DNA from: Humimonas sp964465015
GTDB lineage: Bacteria; Gemmatimonadota; Gemmatimonadetes; Palauibacterales; Palauibacteraceae
Direction: 5' to 3'
DNA: 46,781 nt
Assembly (NCBI GenBank): GCA_964465015.1
Contig: CAYXHP010000077.1
Span: 1-46,781, forward strand
Positions 1-8,050 of this stretch are shown here, in pieces. The first letter of the stretch is position 1. Each line of letters starts with the position of its first letter. The notes under the pieces are model-generated. The model searched no databases and was not told the origin of the DNA. It saw only the letters and a program-made list of their open reading frames with translations. A program made the translations under genes and the position numbers.

Positions 1-1802
1 TGTTCATCGACGAGATGCATACGATCGTCGGTGCGGGCGCTGCCGAGGGGGCCGTGGACGCGGGCAACATGCTCAAGCCGCCGCTCGCCCGGGGCGAGCT
101 CCGCATGATCGGCGCGACCACCCTGGACGAGTACCGTCAGAACATCGAGAAGGATCCGGCCCTGGAGCGTCGCTTCCAGCCCGTCTTCGTCCCCGAGCCC
201 TCGGTCGAGGAGACGCTGGCCATCCTGCGCGGCCTCAAGGAGCGCTACGAGGTGCACCACGGGGTCCGGATCACCGACCCGGCCCTGGTGGCGGCCGCCC
301 GCCTCTCGGACCGCTACATCGGCGGCCGATTCCTGCCGGACAAGGCCATCGACCTCGTGGACGAGGCGGCCTCGCGCCTGCGGATCGAGATCGATTCGAT
401 GCCCGAGGAGATCGACGAGGTGGAGCGCCGCGTCACGCAGCTCGAGATCGAGCGCGAGGCGCTCCGCGAGGAGGTGGATCCCAAGAGCCGGGCGCGGCTC
501 GAGGCCCTGGAGGCCGAGCTCTCGGAGCTCCGGGAGCGCCTTGCCGGAATGAAGGCGAAGTGGATGGCCGAAAAGGAGGCCATCGAGCGCGTACAGGAGA
601 TGAAGCGCGAGATAGAGGAGCTCGGCGTCGAGGCGGAGCGTGCACGGCGCGAGGGCGATCTGCAGCGCACGGCCGAGATCACGCACGGCCGCATCCCGGA
701 GCTCCGCCACGAGCTCGGCGAGGCCGAAGAGCGGATCGATGAACTGCAGTCCGAGACGGCGTACCTGACCGAGGAAGTGGGACCGCAGGACATCGCCGAG
801 GTGGTGGCCTCCTGGACCGGGATCCCCGTGTCGCGGATGCTGGAGTCCGAGCGCGAGCGCCTCGCGCACCTGGAGGACCACCTGCACGAGCGCGTAGTGG
901 ATCAGGCGGAGGCGATCACGGCGGTGGCCAATGCGGTGCGCCGGAGCCGCGCCGGCCTCCAGGACCCCGACCGCCCCATCGGCAGCTTCATCTTCCTCGG
1001 CCCGACGGGGGTGGGGAAGACCGAGACGGCCCGGGCCCTGGCGGAGTTCCTGTTCGACGACGAGGACGCGATGGTGCGCCTCGACATGTCGGAGTACATG
1101 GAGCGGCATGCCGTAGCGCGCCTCATCGGAGCCCCGCCGGGATACGTGGGCTACGAGGAGGGGGGGCAGCTCACCGAGCAGGTCCGGCGTCGCCCCTACA
1201 GCGTCATCCTGTTCGACGAGATCGAGAAGGCGCACCCGGACGCCTTCAACGTCCTCCTCCAGATCCTCGACGACGGTCGGCTCACGGACGGGCAGGGAAG
1301 GACGGTCGATTTCCGAAACACCGTCCTCATCATGACCAGCAACATCGGGAGCGAAGCGATCCTCGAGGCCGCGCGCCGCGGAGACGACTGGGACGAAGTC
1401 ACCCGTCGAGTGCGGGAGCGATTGCACGACCACTTCAAGCCCGAGTTCCTGAACCGGGTCGACGACATCCTGGTGTATCGCCCTCTGGGTCGCGAGGAGC
1501 TGGACCGGATCGTGGATCTCCTGCTGGACCGGGTGTCCGCCCGACTGGCGGAGCGCGAGGTTGTGCTGGAGGTGACCCCGGCCGCTCGGCACCGGCTGGC
1601 CGAAGAGGGATACGATCCCGCGTTCGGGGCGCGTCCCCTCAAGCGCGTCATTCAGCGGCGCATCGAGAATCCGCTCGCCCTCGCCTTCCTGGAGGGCGAG
1701 TTCGAGGACGGCGATGCCATCGGCGTGGACGTGGGCGGTCCGGACGACGAGGAGTTCCGGTTCGAGCGCATCGAAGGTCCGGCGCGGGTGAGCGCCCCGT
1801 GA
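1..1802 (+). CDS. clpB: ATP-dependent chaperone ClpB, C-terminal part (5' end outside window)
   Basis: ClpB is a cytosolic hexameric AAA+ disaggregase that pulls aggregated proteins apart together with DnaK. The window opens inside the first nucleotide-binding domain, at its Walker B segment (FIDEMHTIVGAG), so the Clp N-domain and first Walker A are missing. A long charged helical region at about 390-790 matches the ClpB coiled-coil middle domain, which separates ClpB from ClpA/ClpX. The second AAA+ domain follows, with Walker A GPTGVGKTE (about 996-1022), Walker B VILFDEIEKAHPD, sensor 1 MTSNIGS and the C-terminal D2-small domain with GARPLKR. The frame is open from base 3 to the TGA at 1800-1802. 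Identification is firm; only the beginning is missing. Confidence 0.97.
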   Translation, partial: FIDEMHTIVGAGAAEGAVDAGNMLKPPLARGELRMIGATTLDEYRQNIEKDPALERRFQPVFVPEPSVEETLAILRGLKERYEVHHGVRITDPALVAAARLSDRYIGGRFLPDKAIDLVDEAASRLRIEIDSMPEEIDEVERRVTQLEIEREALREEVDPKSRARLEALEAELSELRERLAGMKAKWMAEKEAIERVQEMKREIEELGVEAERARREGDLQRTAEITHGRIPELRHELGEAEERIDELQSETAYLTEEVGPQDIAEVVASWTGIPVSRMLESERERLAHLEDHLHERVVDQAEAITAVANAVRRSRAGLQDPDRPIGSFIFLGPTGVGKTETARALAEFLFDDEDAMVRLDMSEYMERHAVARLIGAPPGYVGYEEGGQLTEQVRRRPYSVILFDEIEKAHPDAFNVLLQILDDGRLTDGQGRTVDFRNTVLIMTSNIGSEAILEAARRGDDWDEVTRRVRERLHDHFKPEFLNRVDDILVYRPLGREELDRIVDLLLDRVSARLAEREVVLEVTPAARHRLAEEGYDPAFGARPLKRVIQRRIENPLALAFLEGEFEDGDAIGVDVGGPDDEEFRFERIEGPARVSAP

Positions 1803-1870
1803 GGTGCCTCGGGCGACCAGCCGCCGGACTCCTGCATCGGACCCGGCCTGAGCGGTAGTCGGGCCGTGGC

Positions 1871-1899
1871 TTGACCCGCGCCCCGTCCGGGCCTACATC
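1871..1899 (+). promoter_or_regulatory. Sigma-70-type promoter for the small lipoprotein gene
   Basis: TTGACC (1871-1876) and TACATC (1894-1899) are separated by 17 bp. The pair lies 60 bp upstream of the GTG start at 1960 and about 70 bp after the clpB stop. The same TTGAC-17-TACNNN layout recurs before the cox operon and before rpsA, which supports it. Confidence 0.6.
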
Positions 1900-1959
1900 G
1901 AGCCGCGGCGATCCGGGCAGGATCGCCGTCCCGGCCCTACCTCACCCGCGGAGTCCCAG

Positions 1960-2439
1960 GTGATCGGTCGATTCACAACGCGCCTTCCGGGGCGCGCCGC
2001 CCGCATGCTCGGCGTCGTCGCCGTGCTGGCAGGGTGTGCCAGCTCGGGCGCCGTGCTGAGCGCGCCGCGCAACCAATATGGGTCCCTGACACCCGAGCAG
2101 GCGGTGCACGCCTTCCTGGACGCGGCCGCCTCGAAGGACTACCAGCGCATGGGCCAGCAGTTCGGGACCCACAAGGGTCCCGCGGAGTTGAGCCTCGGCG
2201 TCAAGGACGTCGAGCAGCGCATGGTCGTGCTCGCGGCGTTTCTGGAGAATTCGGGCTACGACGTGAAGGCGGCCCACCAGCAGCTGCTCCAGCCCTACGA
2301 GCACCGCCTGGACGCTGTCCTGAACGGGACGAGCCGCGGCACCGTCACCCTCCCCTTCGTGACGGTCTCCACGGAAGGGGGGCGCTGGTACGTCGAAAAG
2401 ATCGACCTGAGCGCCCTCACCCGAGAACGGGGGTTCTGA
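1960..2439 (+). CDS. Small lipoprotein of unknown function (159 aa)
   Basis: The N-terminus has a basic stretch, a hydrophobic core and a lipobox LAGC with the lipidated cysteine at residue 26, so the mature protein should be membrane-anchored outside the cytoplasm. The mature part begins with a phrase of the type PEQAVHAFLDAAASKDY and ends in short beta-like segments (GRWYVEKIDL). That layout resembles NTF2-like or DUF4878-type small lipoproteins, but I cannot assign a family with certainty. The start is GTG at 1960. The gene stands alone between clpB and the convergent mce gene, with its own promoter at 1871-1899 and a shared terminator hairpin downstream. No enzymatic motif is visible. Confidence 0.75.
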   Translation: MIGRFTTRLPGRAARMLGVVAVLAGCASSGAVLSAPRNQYGSLTPEQAVHAFLDAAASKDYQRMGQQFGTHKGPAELSLGVKDVEQRMVVLAAFLENSGYDVKAAHQQLLQPYEHRLDAVLNGTSRGTVTLPFVTVSTEGGRWYVEKIDLSALTRERGF

Positions 2440-2462
2440 CCGGGCGCTCCTCGCGAGCGGGA

Positions 2463-2492
2463 TCGACGGTCCCACCGTGGGCACCGTGTCGA
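2463..2492. terminator. Bidirectional terminator hairpin between converging genes
   Basis: The arms TCGAC (2463-2467) and GTCGA (2488-2492) enclose a second stem, GGTCCCA with TGGGcACC (2468-2474 and 2478-2485), with a 3-nt loop. The hairpin sits between the lipoprotein stop (2439) and the mce stop (2498), where both strands need termination. There is no clear T-tract. Confidence 0.55.
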
Positions 2493-2497
2493 CGGCC

Positions 2498-2920
2498 TCA
2501 TCGGGGGTCCCGGTTCTCCTGCGGATCCGACTCGCAAAGCTCGAGAAGCACACCGCCGGTGGAGCGCGGATGCAGGAAGGCCACCTTGCGGCCTCCCGCC
2601 CCCGTCCGTACACCCGGCGGGAGGAGCTCGGCGCCACGCGCCACGGCCCGCTCCAGTGCCTCCCCGAGGTCGGGAACCGAGAGGCACACGTGATGGAGCC
2701 CAGGTCCCCGGCGCTCGAGGAATCGGCCGACGGGCGTCTCCGGTCCCGTGGGCTCCAGCAGCTCGAGGCGGCCGGGCCCCTCGCCGAAGAAGGCCACCCT
2801 CACGCCCTCGGAAGCGATCGTCTCCCGGCCCGAGGGGGCGTCGCCCAGCAGCGCCTCGTACACCCGAATGCCGTCGTCGAGCGCGTTGACCGCGATGCCG
2901 ATGTGGTCGATGTTGGGCAA
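2498..2920 (-). CDS. mce: Methylmalonyl-CoA epimerase
   Basis: This cytosolic metalloenzyme of the VOC (glyoxalase) superfamily interconverts (2R)- and (2S)-methylmalonyl-CoA in propionate and branched-chain degradation. The 140-residue protein has the family's usual size and its paired beta-alpha-beta-beta-beta modules. It opens PNIDHIGIAV (metal ligand His6), carries GLHHVCLSV at the second module and ends with GGVLLELCE, whose Glu is a metal ligand. The frame stays open far upstream, but homology begins at a TTG (2920-2918) preceded by AGGAG at a good distance, so I chose TTG. No methylmalonyl-CoA mutase lies in the window. The gene is divergent from trxA; no convincing promoter was seen in the 135 bp between them. 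Confidence 0.9.
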   Translation of the reverse strand: MPNIDHIGIAVNALDDGIRVYEALLGDAPSGRETIASEGVRVAFFGEGPGRLELLEPTGPETPVGRFLERRGPGLHHVCLSVPDLGEALERAVARGAELLPPGVRTGAGGRKVAFLHPRSTGGVLLELCESDPQENRDPR

Positions 2921-3055
2921 TCCGCTCCTCCCCCGGACGCTGGGCCGCCGCGGGTCCCGCGTCACGTAGCGCGAACATTCGGTGGCGGCAGCGGTAATGT
3001 GTGAGACAGGCCGTAGCGGCGCACGGGTACCCATCGAGGGAGACGAGGACGAGTG

Positions 3056-3388
3056 ATGAGTGACGAGAGCGGTCTGATCGAGATCACGGACGCCAACTTC
3101 GAGAGCGAGATCGAGGGCTCGGAGGGGCTCGCGATCGTCGATTTTTGGGCCGAATGGTGTGGGCCGTGCCGCATGGTGGGCCCCATCGTGGAGGAGCTGG
3201 CCGAGGAATATGCCGGCCGCATGAAGGTAGGGAAGATGGACGTGGACGAGAACCAGAGGACCGCGCTCCGTTTCCAGGTTCGCTCCATTCCGAGCATCCT
3301 GTTCTTCAAGGACGGGGCACACGTCGACACGGTCATCGGCGCCGTCCCGAAGGCGGCGCTGGAGCGGAAGATCCAGCAGCACGTCTGA
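3056..3388 (+). CDS. trxA: Thioredoxin
   Basis: This small cytosolic dithiol reductant serves ribonucleotide reductase and other thiol proteins. The 110-residue protein has the thioredoxin fold with the active site WCGPC (Cys35 and Cys38). It also has the KMDVDEN strand, the cis-proline segment SIPS and the FKDG turn before the last helix, all as in classical thioredoxins. An in-frame GTG lies at 3053, but GAGG at 3045-3048 is better spaced for ATG at 3056. The gene is a single transcription unit, closed by a strong hairpin at 3441-3477. Members used as general Trx and as pathway-specific Trx cannot be told apart from sequence. Confidence 0.95.
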   Translation: MSDESGLIEITDANFESEIEGSEGLAIVDFWAEWCGPCRMVGPIVEELAEEYAGRMKVGKMDVDENQRTALRFQVRSIPSILFFKDGAHVDTVIGAVPKAALERKIQQHV

Positions 3389-3440
3389 GGGCTGCACTTC
3401 CAGCGGGTGGCGGCCGGCTTCGCCGCCCGGATCCGCCGAG

Positions 3441-3477
3441 CGACGCCTCCCGGTTCCTCGGGGACCGGGGGGCGTCG
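3441..3477 (+). terminator. Terminator hairpin after trxA
   Basis: The left arm 3441-3454 pairs with 3464-3477 over 14 bp with one G-T wobble, closing a 9-nt loop. It lies 53 bp past the trxA stop and about 100 bp before rsmI. The stem is very GC-rich with no T-run, as at other termini in this window. Confidence 0.6.
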
Positions 3478-3576
3478 TGCTGAGGGGACCGGCGGTCGCG
3501 GCGGGGGGCGAGCCAGCGTCGTGCCGGACGAGCCCCTCGTTGGGCCCGCGACAGGTGGAGTCCGCAGCGAGGAGGC

Positions 3577-4422
3577 ATGGAGAGCGCCCTGTACGTCGTC
3601 GGAACGCCCATCGGCAACCTGGGTGACCTGAGCGGCCGTGCCGTTCGCGTCCTGACGGAAGTCGGCCGCGTGTACGCGGAGGACACACGGCGAACCGGTC
3701 GTCTTCTGGCTTCGGCCGGGATCGAGGGCCGGCTCCGCTCGCTGCACGAACACAACGAGGCGGCCCGCTGCGCCGAAGTGGTCGAGTTCGTCGCCCACGG
3801 TGGCTTGGCGGCGCTGGTGACCGATGCGGGGACACCCGCCATTTCCGACCCCGGGAGCCGCGTCGTCGCCGCCGTCCTCGAGGCCGGCCTGCCGGTCCGG
3901 GCCGTCCCCGGTCCCTCGGCGCCGGCCGCCGCTCTCTCCGTGTCGGGTCTCCCGGCCGACCGTTACCTGTTTCTCGGTTTCGCCCCGCGCTCGGGCGGGG
4001 AACGGGACGCGTGGCTCGAGCGCCTGTCCGGCAGTCCCGAGACCGTCGTGGCGTTCGAGTCGCCCCATCGTATCGCGGCCCTGCTGGCCGAGCTCGAGGG
4101 GAGGGGTCTGGGCGAACGACGCTGCGTATTGTGCCGCGAGCTCACCAAGCTCCACGAACAGGTCGTGGCTTGCACCATCTCGGAGCTGAGCGGGAAGCTG
4201 GAGGAGACCGGGACGCGTGGAGAGGTGACGCTCGTAGTGGCGGGCGGCGGGGACGGACCGGACTGGCGAAGCCGACTTTCCGAGGCACGTGCCCAGGCTG
4301 AACGAAGGGCCGTGGCCGGCGAGACCACCCGGGACATCGCGGAAGCCCTCCAGCGGGAGTTCGGTCTTCCACGAAACGATGCCTACACGGTCGCTCTGGA
4401 AGCCGGGACGGACAGCACGTGA
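3577..4422 (+). CDS. rsmI: 16S rRNA (cytidine(1402)-2'-O)-methyltransferase
   Basis: RsmI 2'-O-methylates C1402 in the decoding centre of 16S rRNA using S-adenosylmethionine. The 281-residue protein shows the tetrapyrrole-methylase fold signatures. These are VGTPIGNLGD at the N-terminus, then YAEDTRRTGRLL, the SAM-binding VTDAGTPAISDPG, and VPGPSAPAAALSVSG. The later FESPHRI and CRELTKLHE segments are typical of RsmI rather than of cobalamin-pathway relatives. The ATG at 3577 follows GAGGAGG. The stop overlaps the GTG of the next gene by 4 bp, so the two are probably co-translated. Confidence 0.95.
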   Translation: MESALYVVGTPIGNLGDLSGRAVRVLTEVGRVYAEDTRRTGRLLASAGIEGRLRSLHEHNEAARCAEVVEFVAHGGLAALVTDAGTPAISDPGSRVVAAVLEAGLPVRAVPGPSAPAAALSVSGLPADRYLFLGFAPRSGGERDAWLERLSGSPETVVAFESPHRIAALLAELEGRGLGERRCVLCRELTKLHEQVVACTISELSGKLEETGTRGEVTLVVAGGGDGPDWRSRLSEARAQAERRAVAGETTRDIAEALQREFGLPRNDAYTVALEAGTDST

Positions 4423-5237
4423 GGGAGCCCCACCCCTCGAGGCGAGAGCGGGAACGTCACTACCGGCGGACGGTGCTCGCCGGGCTGGCGATCTCGCTCG
4501 CATTCCACGTGGTGGTCGTGCTCTTCATCTCTCGCCAGCTCGCCATTCCTCCCCTTCGTTACACGCCGCGGCCCGCACGCGTCCCCGCCTTCCAGGGTCT
4601 CCAGGGCCTGAATCTCCGGCTCGAATCGGGGCCGGCGGCCGAGAGCGCCCCCTCACGCCCTCGCCGTCCGGAGTCCCGGTCCCGAACGGGGGTGGGGGAC
4701 ACGGCGCGCGCGGCGACCCGGTCTCCCGAGTCGGGGAGGCCATCGGAGCCGATCACGAACGCGGAGAAGCTCAAGCCCAAGCCCGGCGACCTCCGGGTGT
4801 GGCAGCCGATCCGGCCCGGCGAGCTTCCGCCGCCCAGCATGGCGGAGCTGGCGCGCGCCGACAGCGCCGTACGGGCCATCATCGGCGCCTACCTGGACAG
4901 CCTGCAGCTGAGCGCCGAGGCGGAGAAGCGGGCACGTGAATGGCTCGTGCACAAGGGGGACAGGAGCTGGGGCATCGCTCCGGACGGGCTTCACCTGGGC
5001 AAGATCGTCATCCCCATTCCCTTCGGTCAGCTGTTGCAGCCCTACGGCGAGAAGGCGCGCGAGCTCGAGCAGCAGCTCCGAGACCTCCAGATCATCCACT
5101 ACCAGGACCAGCTCCAGGAGGCTCGGAAGGTCCGCCAGGAGCGGGAGAAGGCGATGGAAAAGCGCGCCCACGACGTGGGGAGTCCGACGCCCACCGATAC
5201 GAGCGGCGTGCCCCCGGACACGACGGGCGGCGGCTAG
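4419..5237 (+). CDS. Unknown protein with one N-terminal membrane anchor (272 aa)
   Basis: I do not recognise the family. The first 20 residues are strongly basic. They are followed by one hydrophobic helix (about residues 20-40, AGLAISLAFHVVVVLFISR), suggesting an N-in, C-out membrane anchor. The next roughly 100 residues are rich in Pro, Arg and Ser and probably disordered. A more ordered helical region follows (about 140-245), including the Glu/Gln-rich heptad-like ELEQQLRDLQ, ending in a Thr/Pro/Gly tail with PPDTTGGG. The architecture resembles TonB-like or envelope-spanning scaffold proteins, but no TonB C-terminal domain is evident. GTG at 4419 overlaps the rsmI stop by 4 bp, implying coupled translation. 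A valS promoter follows the gene. Confidence 0.7.
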   Translation: MREPHPSRRERERHYRRTVLAGLAISLAFHVVVVLFISRQLAIPPLRYTPRPARVPAFQGLQGLNLRLESGPAAESAPSRPRRPESRSRTGVGDTARAATRSPESGRPSEPITNAEKLKPKPGDLRVWQPIRPGELPPPSMAELARADSAVRAIIGAYLDSLQLSAEAEKRAREWLVHKGDRSWGIAPDGLHLGKIVIPIPFGQLLQPYGEKARELEQQLRDLQIIHYQDQLQEARKVRQEREKAMEKRAHDVGSPTPTDTSGVPPDTTGGG

Positions 5238-5253
5238 CTCGGGAGAGACGACG

Positions 5254-5283
5254 TTGCTCCCCTCGCCGCGCGCTCGTTAGACT
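5254..5283 (+). promoter_or_regulatory. Promoter for the valS operon
   Basis: TTGCTC (5254-5259) and TAGACT (5278-5283) lie 18 bp apart in the gap between the unknown gene and valS, leaving a leader of roughly 75 nt. Assigned by pattern only. The leader shows no obvious T-box motif, although valS genes in some bacteria carry one. Confidence 0.45.
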
Positions 5284-5365
5284 CAGCGTTCGTCACGCGC
5301 CGGGCGGCCCCACTCGCGGCCGGGCGCCGGCGCGTGCCAGGACCCATCTCCATTGTCAGGCAGCC

Positions 5366-8050
5366 GTGACGGATCAGCTCGCATCCCGGTACGACCCCAC
5401 GGACATCGAGGAGCGCCTCTACGAGAGGTGGACCTCGGCCGGCTACTTCCACGTCGAGGCCGACGAGGTCCAGGACCCGTACGTCATCGTGATCCCCCCT
5501 CCGAACGTGACCGCGGCGCTCCACATGGGCCACGGTCTCAACAACACGATCCAGGACGTGCTCATTCGCGCCCGGCGCATGCAGGGCCGGGACGCCCTCT
5601 GGGTGCCGGGTACCGACCACGCCGGGATCGCCACGCAGAACGTGGTCGAGCGCCAGCTGGCCGAGGAGGGGCTCACCCGCTGGGACCTGGGGCGGGAGGC
5701 GTTCGTCGAGCGCGTGTGGGAGTGGGTCGAGGAGTACGGGAGCCGCATCATCGACCAGCTCAAGGCGATCGGCTGCTCGTGCGACTGGCAGCGCACGCGC
5801 TTCACCCTGGACGAGGGTCTCTCGCGCGCCGTGCGGGAGGTGTTCGTCGGGCTGTACGAGAAGGGACTCGTCTACCGGGGCCAGTACATCATCAACTGGT
5901 GCCCGCGCTGCGGAACCGCGCTCTCGAACGAGGAGGCCGAGCACCGGGAGCAGCGGGGCAAGCTCTGGCACATCGCCTACCGGCTCGAGGACGACCCGGA
6001 GCGCACCGTGATCGTCGCCACCACGCGTCCGGAGACGATGCTCGGCGACACGGGATTGGCCGTGCACCCCGAGGACGAGCGCTACCGCGACCTGGTGGGC
6101 CGGACGGCGATCCTGCCGCTGGTGGGACGCCGCCTGCCGATCGTCGTCGATGACTACGTGGACCCGGAGTTCGGGACCGGGGTCGTGAAGGTCACTCCGG
6201 CGCACGACCCGAACGACTTCGAGATCGGCCGCCGACACGACCTCGAGGTGGTGGACGTGATGACGGACGAGGCCACGATCTCCGAGGCCGCGCCCGAGGC
6301 CTACCGGGGGATGGACCGGTTCGCCGCGCGCGACGCGGTCGTGGCGGACCTCGAGCGGGCGGGGGCCCTGGTGCGGACCGAGGAGCACGTGCACTCGGTG
6401 GGGCACTGCTACCGCTGCGACACCATCGTCGAGCCGCGGCTAAGCCTGCAGTGGTTCGTGAAGATGGAGCCGCTGGCCCGGCCCGCCCTCGAGGCGTATC
6501 GGAAGGGGTGGCTTCGCTTCCATCCGGAGCGCTATGGCCAGATCTACGAGCACTGGCTCGAGAACATCCGCGACTGGTGCATCAGCCGCCAGCTGTGGTG
6601 GGGCCACCGCATCCCCGTCTGGTACTGCCAGGACGAGACGTGCGGCGCCGAAGTGGTCGTGCGCGTGGACCCCGAGGCGTGTCCCGAGTGCGGCGGAGCC
6701 CTGGAGAGGGATCCCGACGTGCTGGACACCTGGTTCAGCTCGTGGCTGTGGCCGTTCAGCACCCTCGGCTGGCCCGACGAGACGGCCGATCTCGAGGCGT
6801 TCTATCCGACGGATACGCTGGTCACGGCGGCCGACATCCTGTTCTTCTGGGTGGCCCGCATGGTCATGGCCGGTCTGGAGTTCCGGGGAGAGCTGCCGTT
6901 CACGGACGTGCTCATCAACGGCACGGTCCGGGACCACCTCGGACGGCGGATGTCCAAGTCGCTGGGCAACGGAATCGATCCGCTCGAGGTGGTCGAGAGG
7001 TTCGGGGCTGACGCGCTCCGTTTCACGCTGGTCCAGGGGGCGGCGCTCGGGACCGACCTGCAGCTGGACTACGAGGACCTCGACGCGGCCTTCCAGGTGG
7101 GGCGCAACTTCGCCAACAAGATGTGGAACGCGATGCGCTTCGCCCTCGAGCACCTGGTGGAGTCCGACCGGCCCGGTTCGGCGGCTCCCCCGCTCGAGCT
7201 CGCCGATCGCTGGATTCTGAGCCGAGCCCGGGAGGCCGCTCTCCAGACGTCGGCGGCCCTGGACGGGTTCCGCCTGCACGAGGTGGCCGGGCTCACCTAC
7301 CACTTCGTATGGGACGAGTTCTGCGACTGGTACCTCGAGCTCGTGAAGCCGCGCCTGAGCGGCGCCCGGGGGGCGGAGAGCCGCCGGGCCGCGGGCTGGA
7401 CCCTCCGGCAGGCCGTGGAGACCTGGCTTCGTCTGCTCCATCCGGTGATGCCCTTCATCACCGAGGAGCTGTACGGGAAGCTCCCCGACGTATTGGAGAA
7501 TGCCACGCTGATGTTGGGCCCGTGGCCCACGCCGCCGGCGGACTGGGAGGACCGGTCGGCCGAGGGGGCCATGGACGAGCTCCGGGAGCTGATCTCGGTC
7601 GTGCGCAACGTTCGCTCCGAGTACAACATCGATCCGTACCGGGAGCTCGGGATTCGGCTCGATTCGGTCTCTCCCGCCCTCGAGGAGGCGCTGGAGGCAG
7701 AGGAAGAGGGTCTGCGACGCCTGGCTCGAGCCGGGTCGGTGGAGCGCGGCGGGGCGGAAGTGGACGAGGCGGGCGCGCACGCCGTCCTCCGCTCGGGCAC
7801 CGAGCTCTTCGTGCCCCTCGCCGATGTGATCGACCTGGCGCGCGAGCGCGGGCGTATCCAGAGTGAGCTCGAACGCGTGGAGGGTCTCCTGCGGGCTTCC
7901 CGCGGGCGCCTCGAGAATCGGGACTTCCTGGACAAGGCCCCGGCGGAGGTCGTGGAGCGGGAGCGTGACAAGGCCACGTCGCTGGAGGAGCAGCGAGCCC
8001 GCCTCGAGGAGAAGCGGCGCGTGCTGTCCGGGGCCGGGAGACCCACGTGA
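5366..8050 (+). CDS. valS: Valine--tRNA ligase
   Basis: This cytosolic class I synthetase charges tRNA-Val and edits mischarged threonine. The protein has 894 residues, the normal size. It shows the HIGH-class motif as HMGH (residues 53-56) after IPPPNVTAALHMGH, the WVPGTDHAGIATQ segment and the editing (CP1) domain with TTRPETMLGDT. Cys clusters CPRCG and CPECGG look like zinc knuckles. The second signature is MSKS (529-532, preceded by Arg) followed by LGNGIDP. The final ~70 residues form the ValS-specific C-terminal coiled coil. The frame is open further upstream, but homology begins at GTG 5366 (VTDQLASRYDPTDIEERLYERW). The gene overlaps the next by 4 bp and leads a run that includes selA and purNH. 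Confidence 0.97.
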   Translation: MTDQLASRYDPTDIEERLYERWTSAGYFHVEADEVQDPYVIVIPPPNVTAALHMGHGLNNTIQDVLIRARRMQGRDALWVPGTDHAGIATQNVVERQLAEEGLTRWDLGREAFVERVWEWVEEYGSRIIDQLKAIGCSCDWQRTRFTLDEGLSRAVREVFVGLYEKGLVYRGQYIINWCPRCGTALSNEEAEHREQRGKLWHIAYRLEDDPERTVIVATTRPETMLGDTGLAVHPEDERYRDLVGRTAILPLVGRRLPIVVDDYVDPEFGTGVVKVTPAHDPNDFEIGRRHDLEVVDVMTDEATISEAAPEAYRGMDRFAARDAVVADLERAGALVRTEEHVHSVGHCYRCDTIVEPRLSLQWFVKMEPLARPALEAYRKGWLRFHPERYGQIYEHWLENIRDWCISRQLWWGHRIPVWYCQDETCGAEVVVRVDPEACPECGGALERDPDVLDTWFSSWLWPFSTLGWPDETADLEAFYPTDTLVTAADILFFWVARMVMAGLEFRGELPFTDVLINGTVRDHLGRRMSKSLGNGIDPLEVVERFGADALRFTLVQGAALGTDLQLDYEDLDAAFQVGRNFANKMWNAMRFALEHLVESDRPGSAAPPLELADRWILSRAREAALQTSAALDGFRLHEVAGLTYHFVWDEFCDWYLELVKPRLSGARGAESRRAAGWTLRQAVETWLRLLHPVMPFITEELYGKLPDVLENATLMLGPWPTPPADWEDRSAEGAMDELRELISVVRNVRSEYNIDPYRELGIRLDSVSPALEEALEAEEEGLRRLARAGSVERGGAEVDEAGAHAVLRSGTELFVPLADVIDLARERGRIQSELERVEGLLRASRGRLENRDFLDKAPAEVVERERDKATSLEEQRARLEEKRRVLSGAGRPT

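Noticed and set aside
5284..5365. T-box riboswitch in the valS leader
   Set aside because: The leader is only about 75 nt and lacks the T-box sequence and specifier-stem layout.
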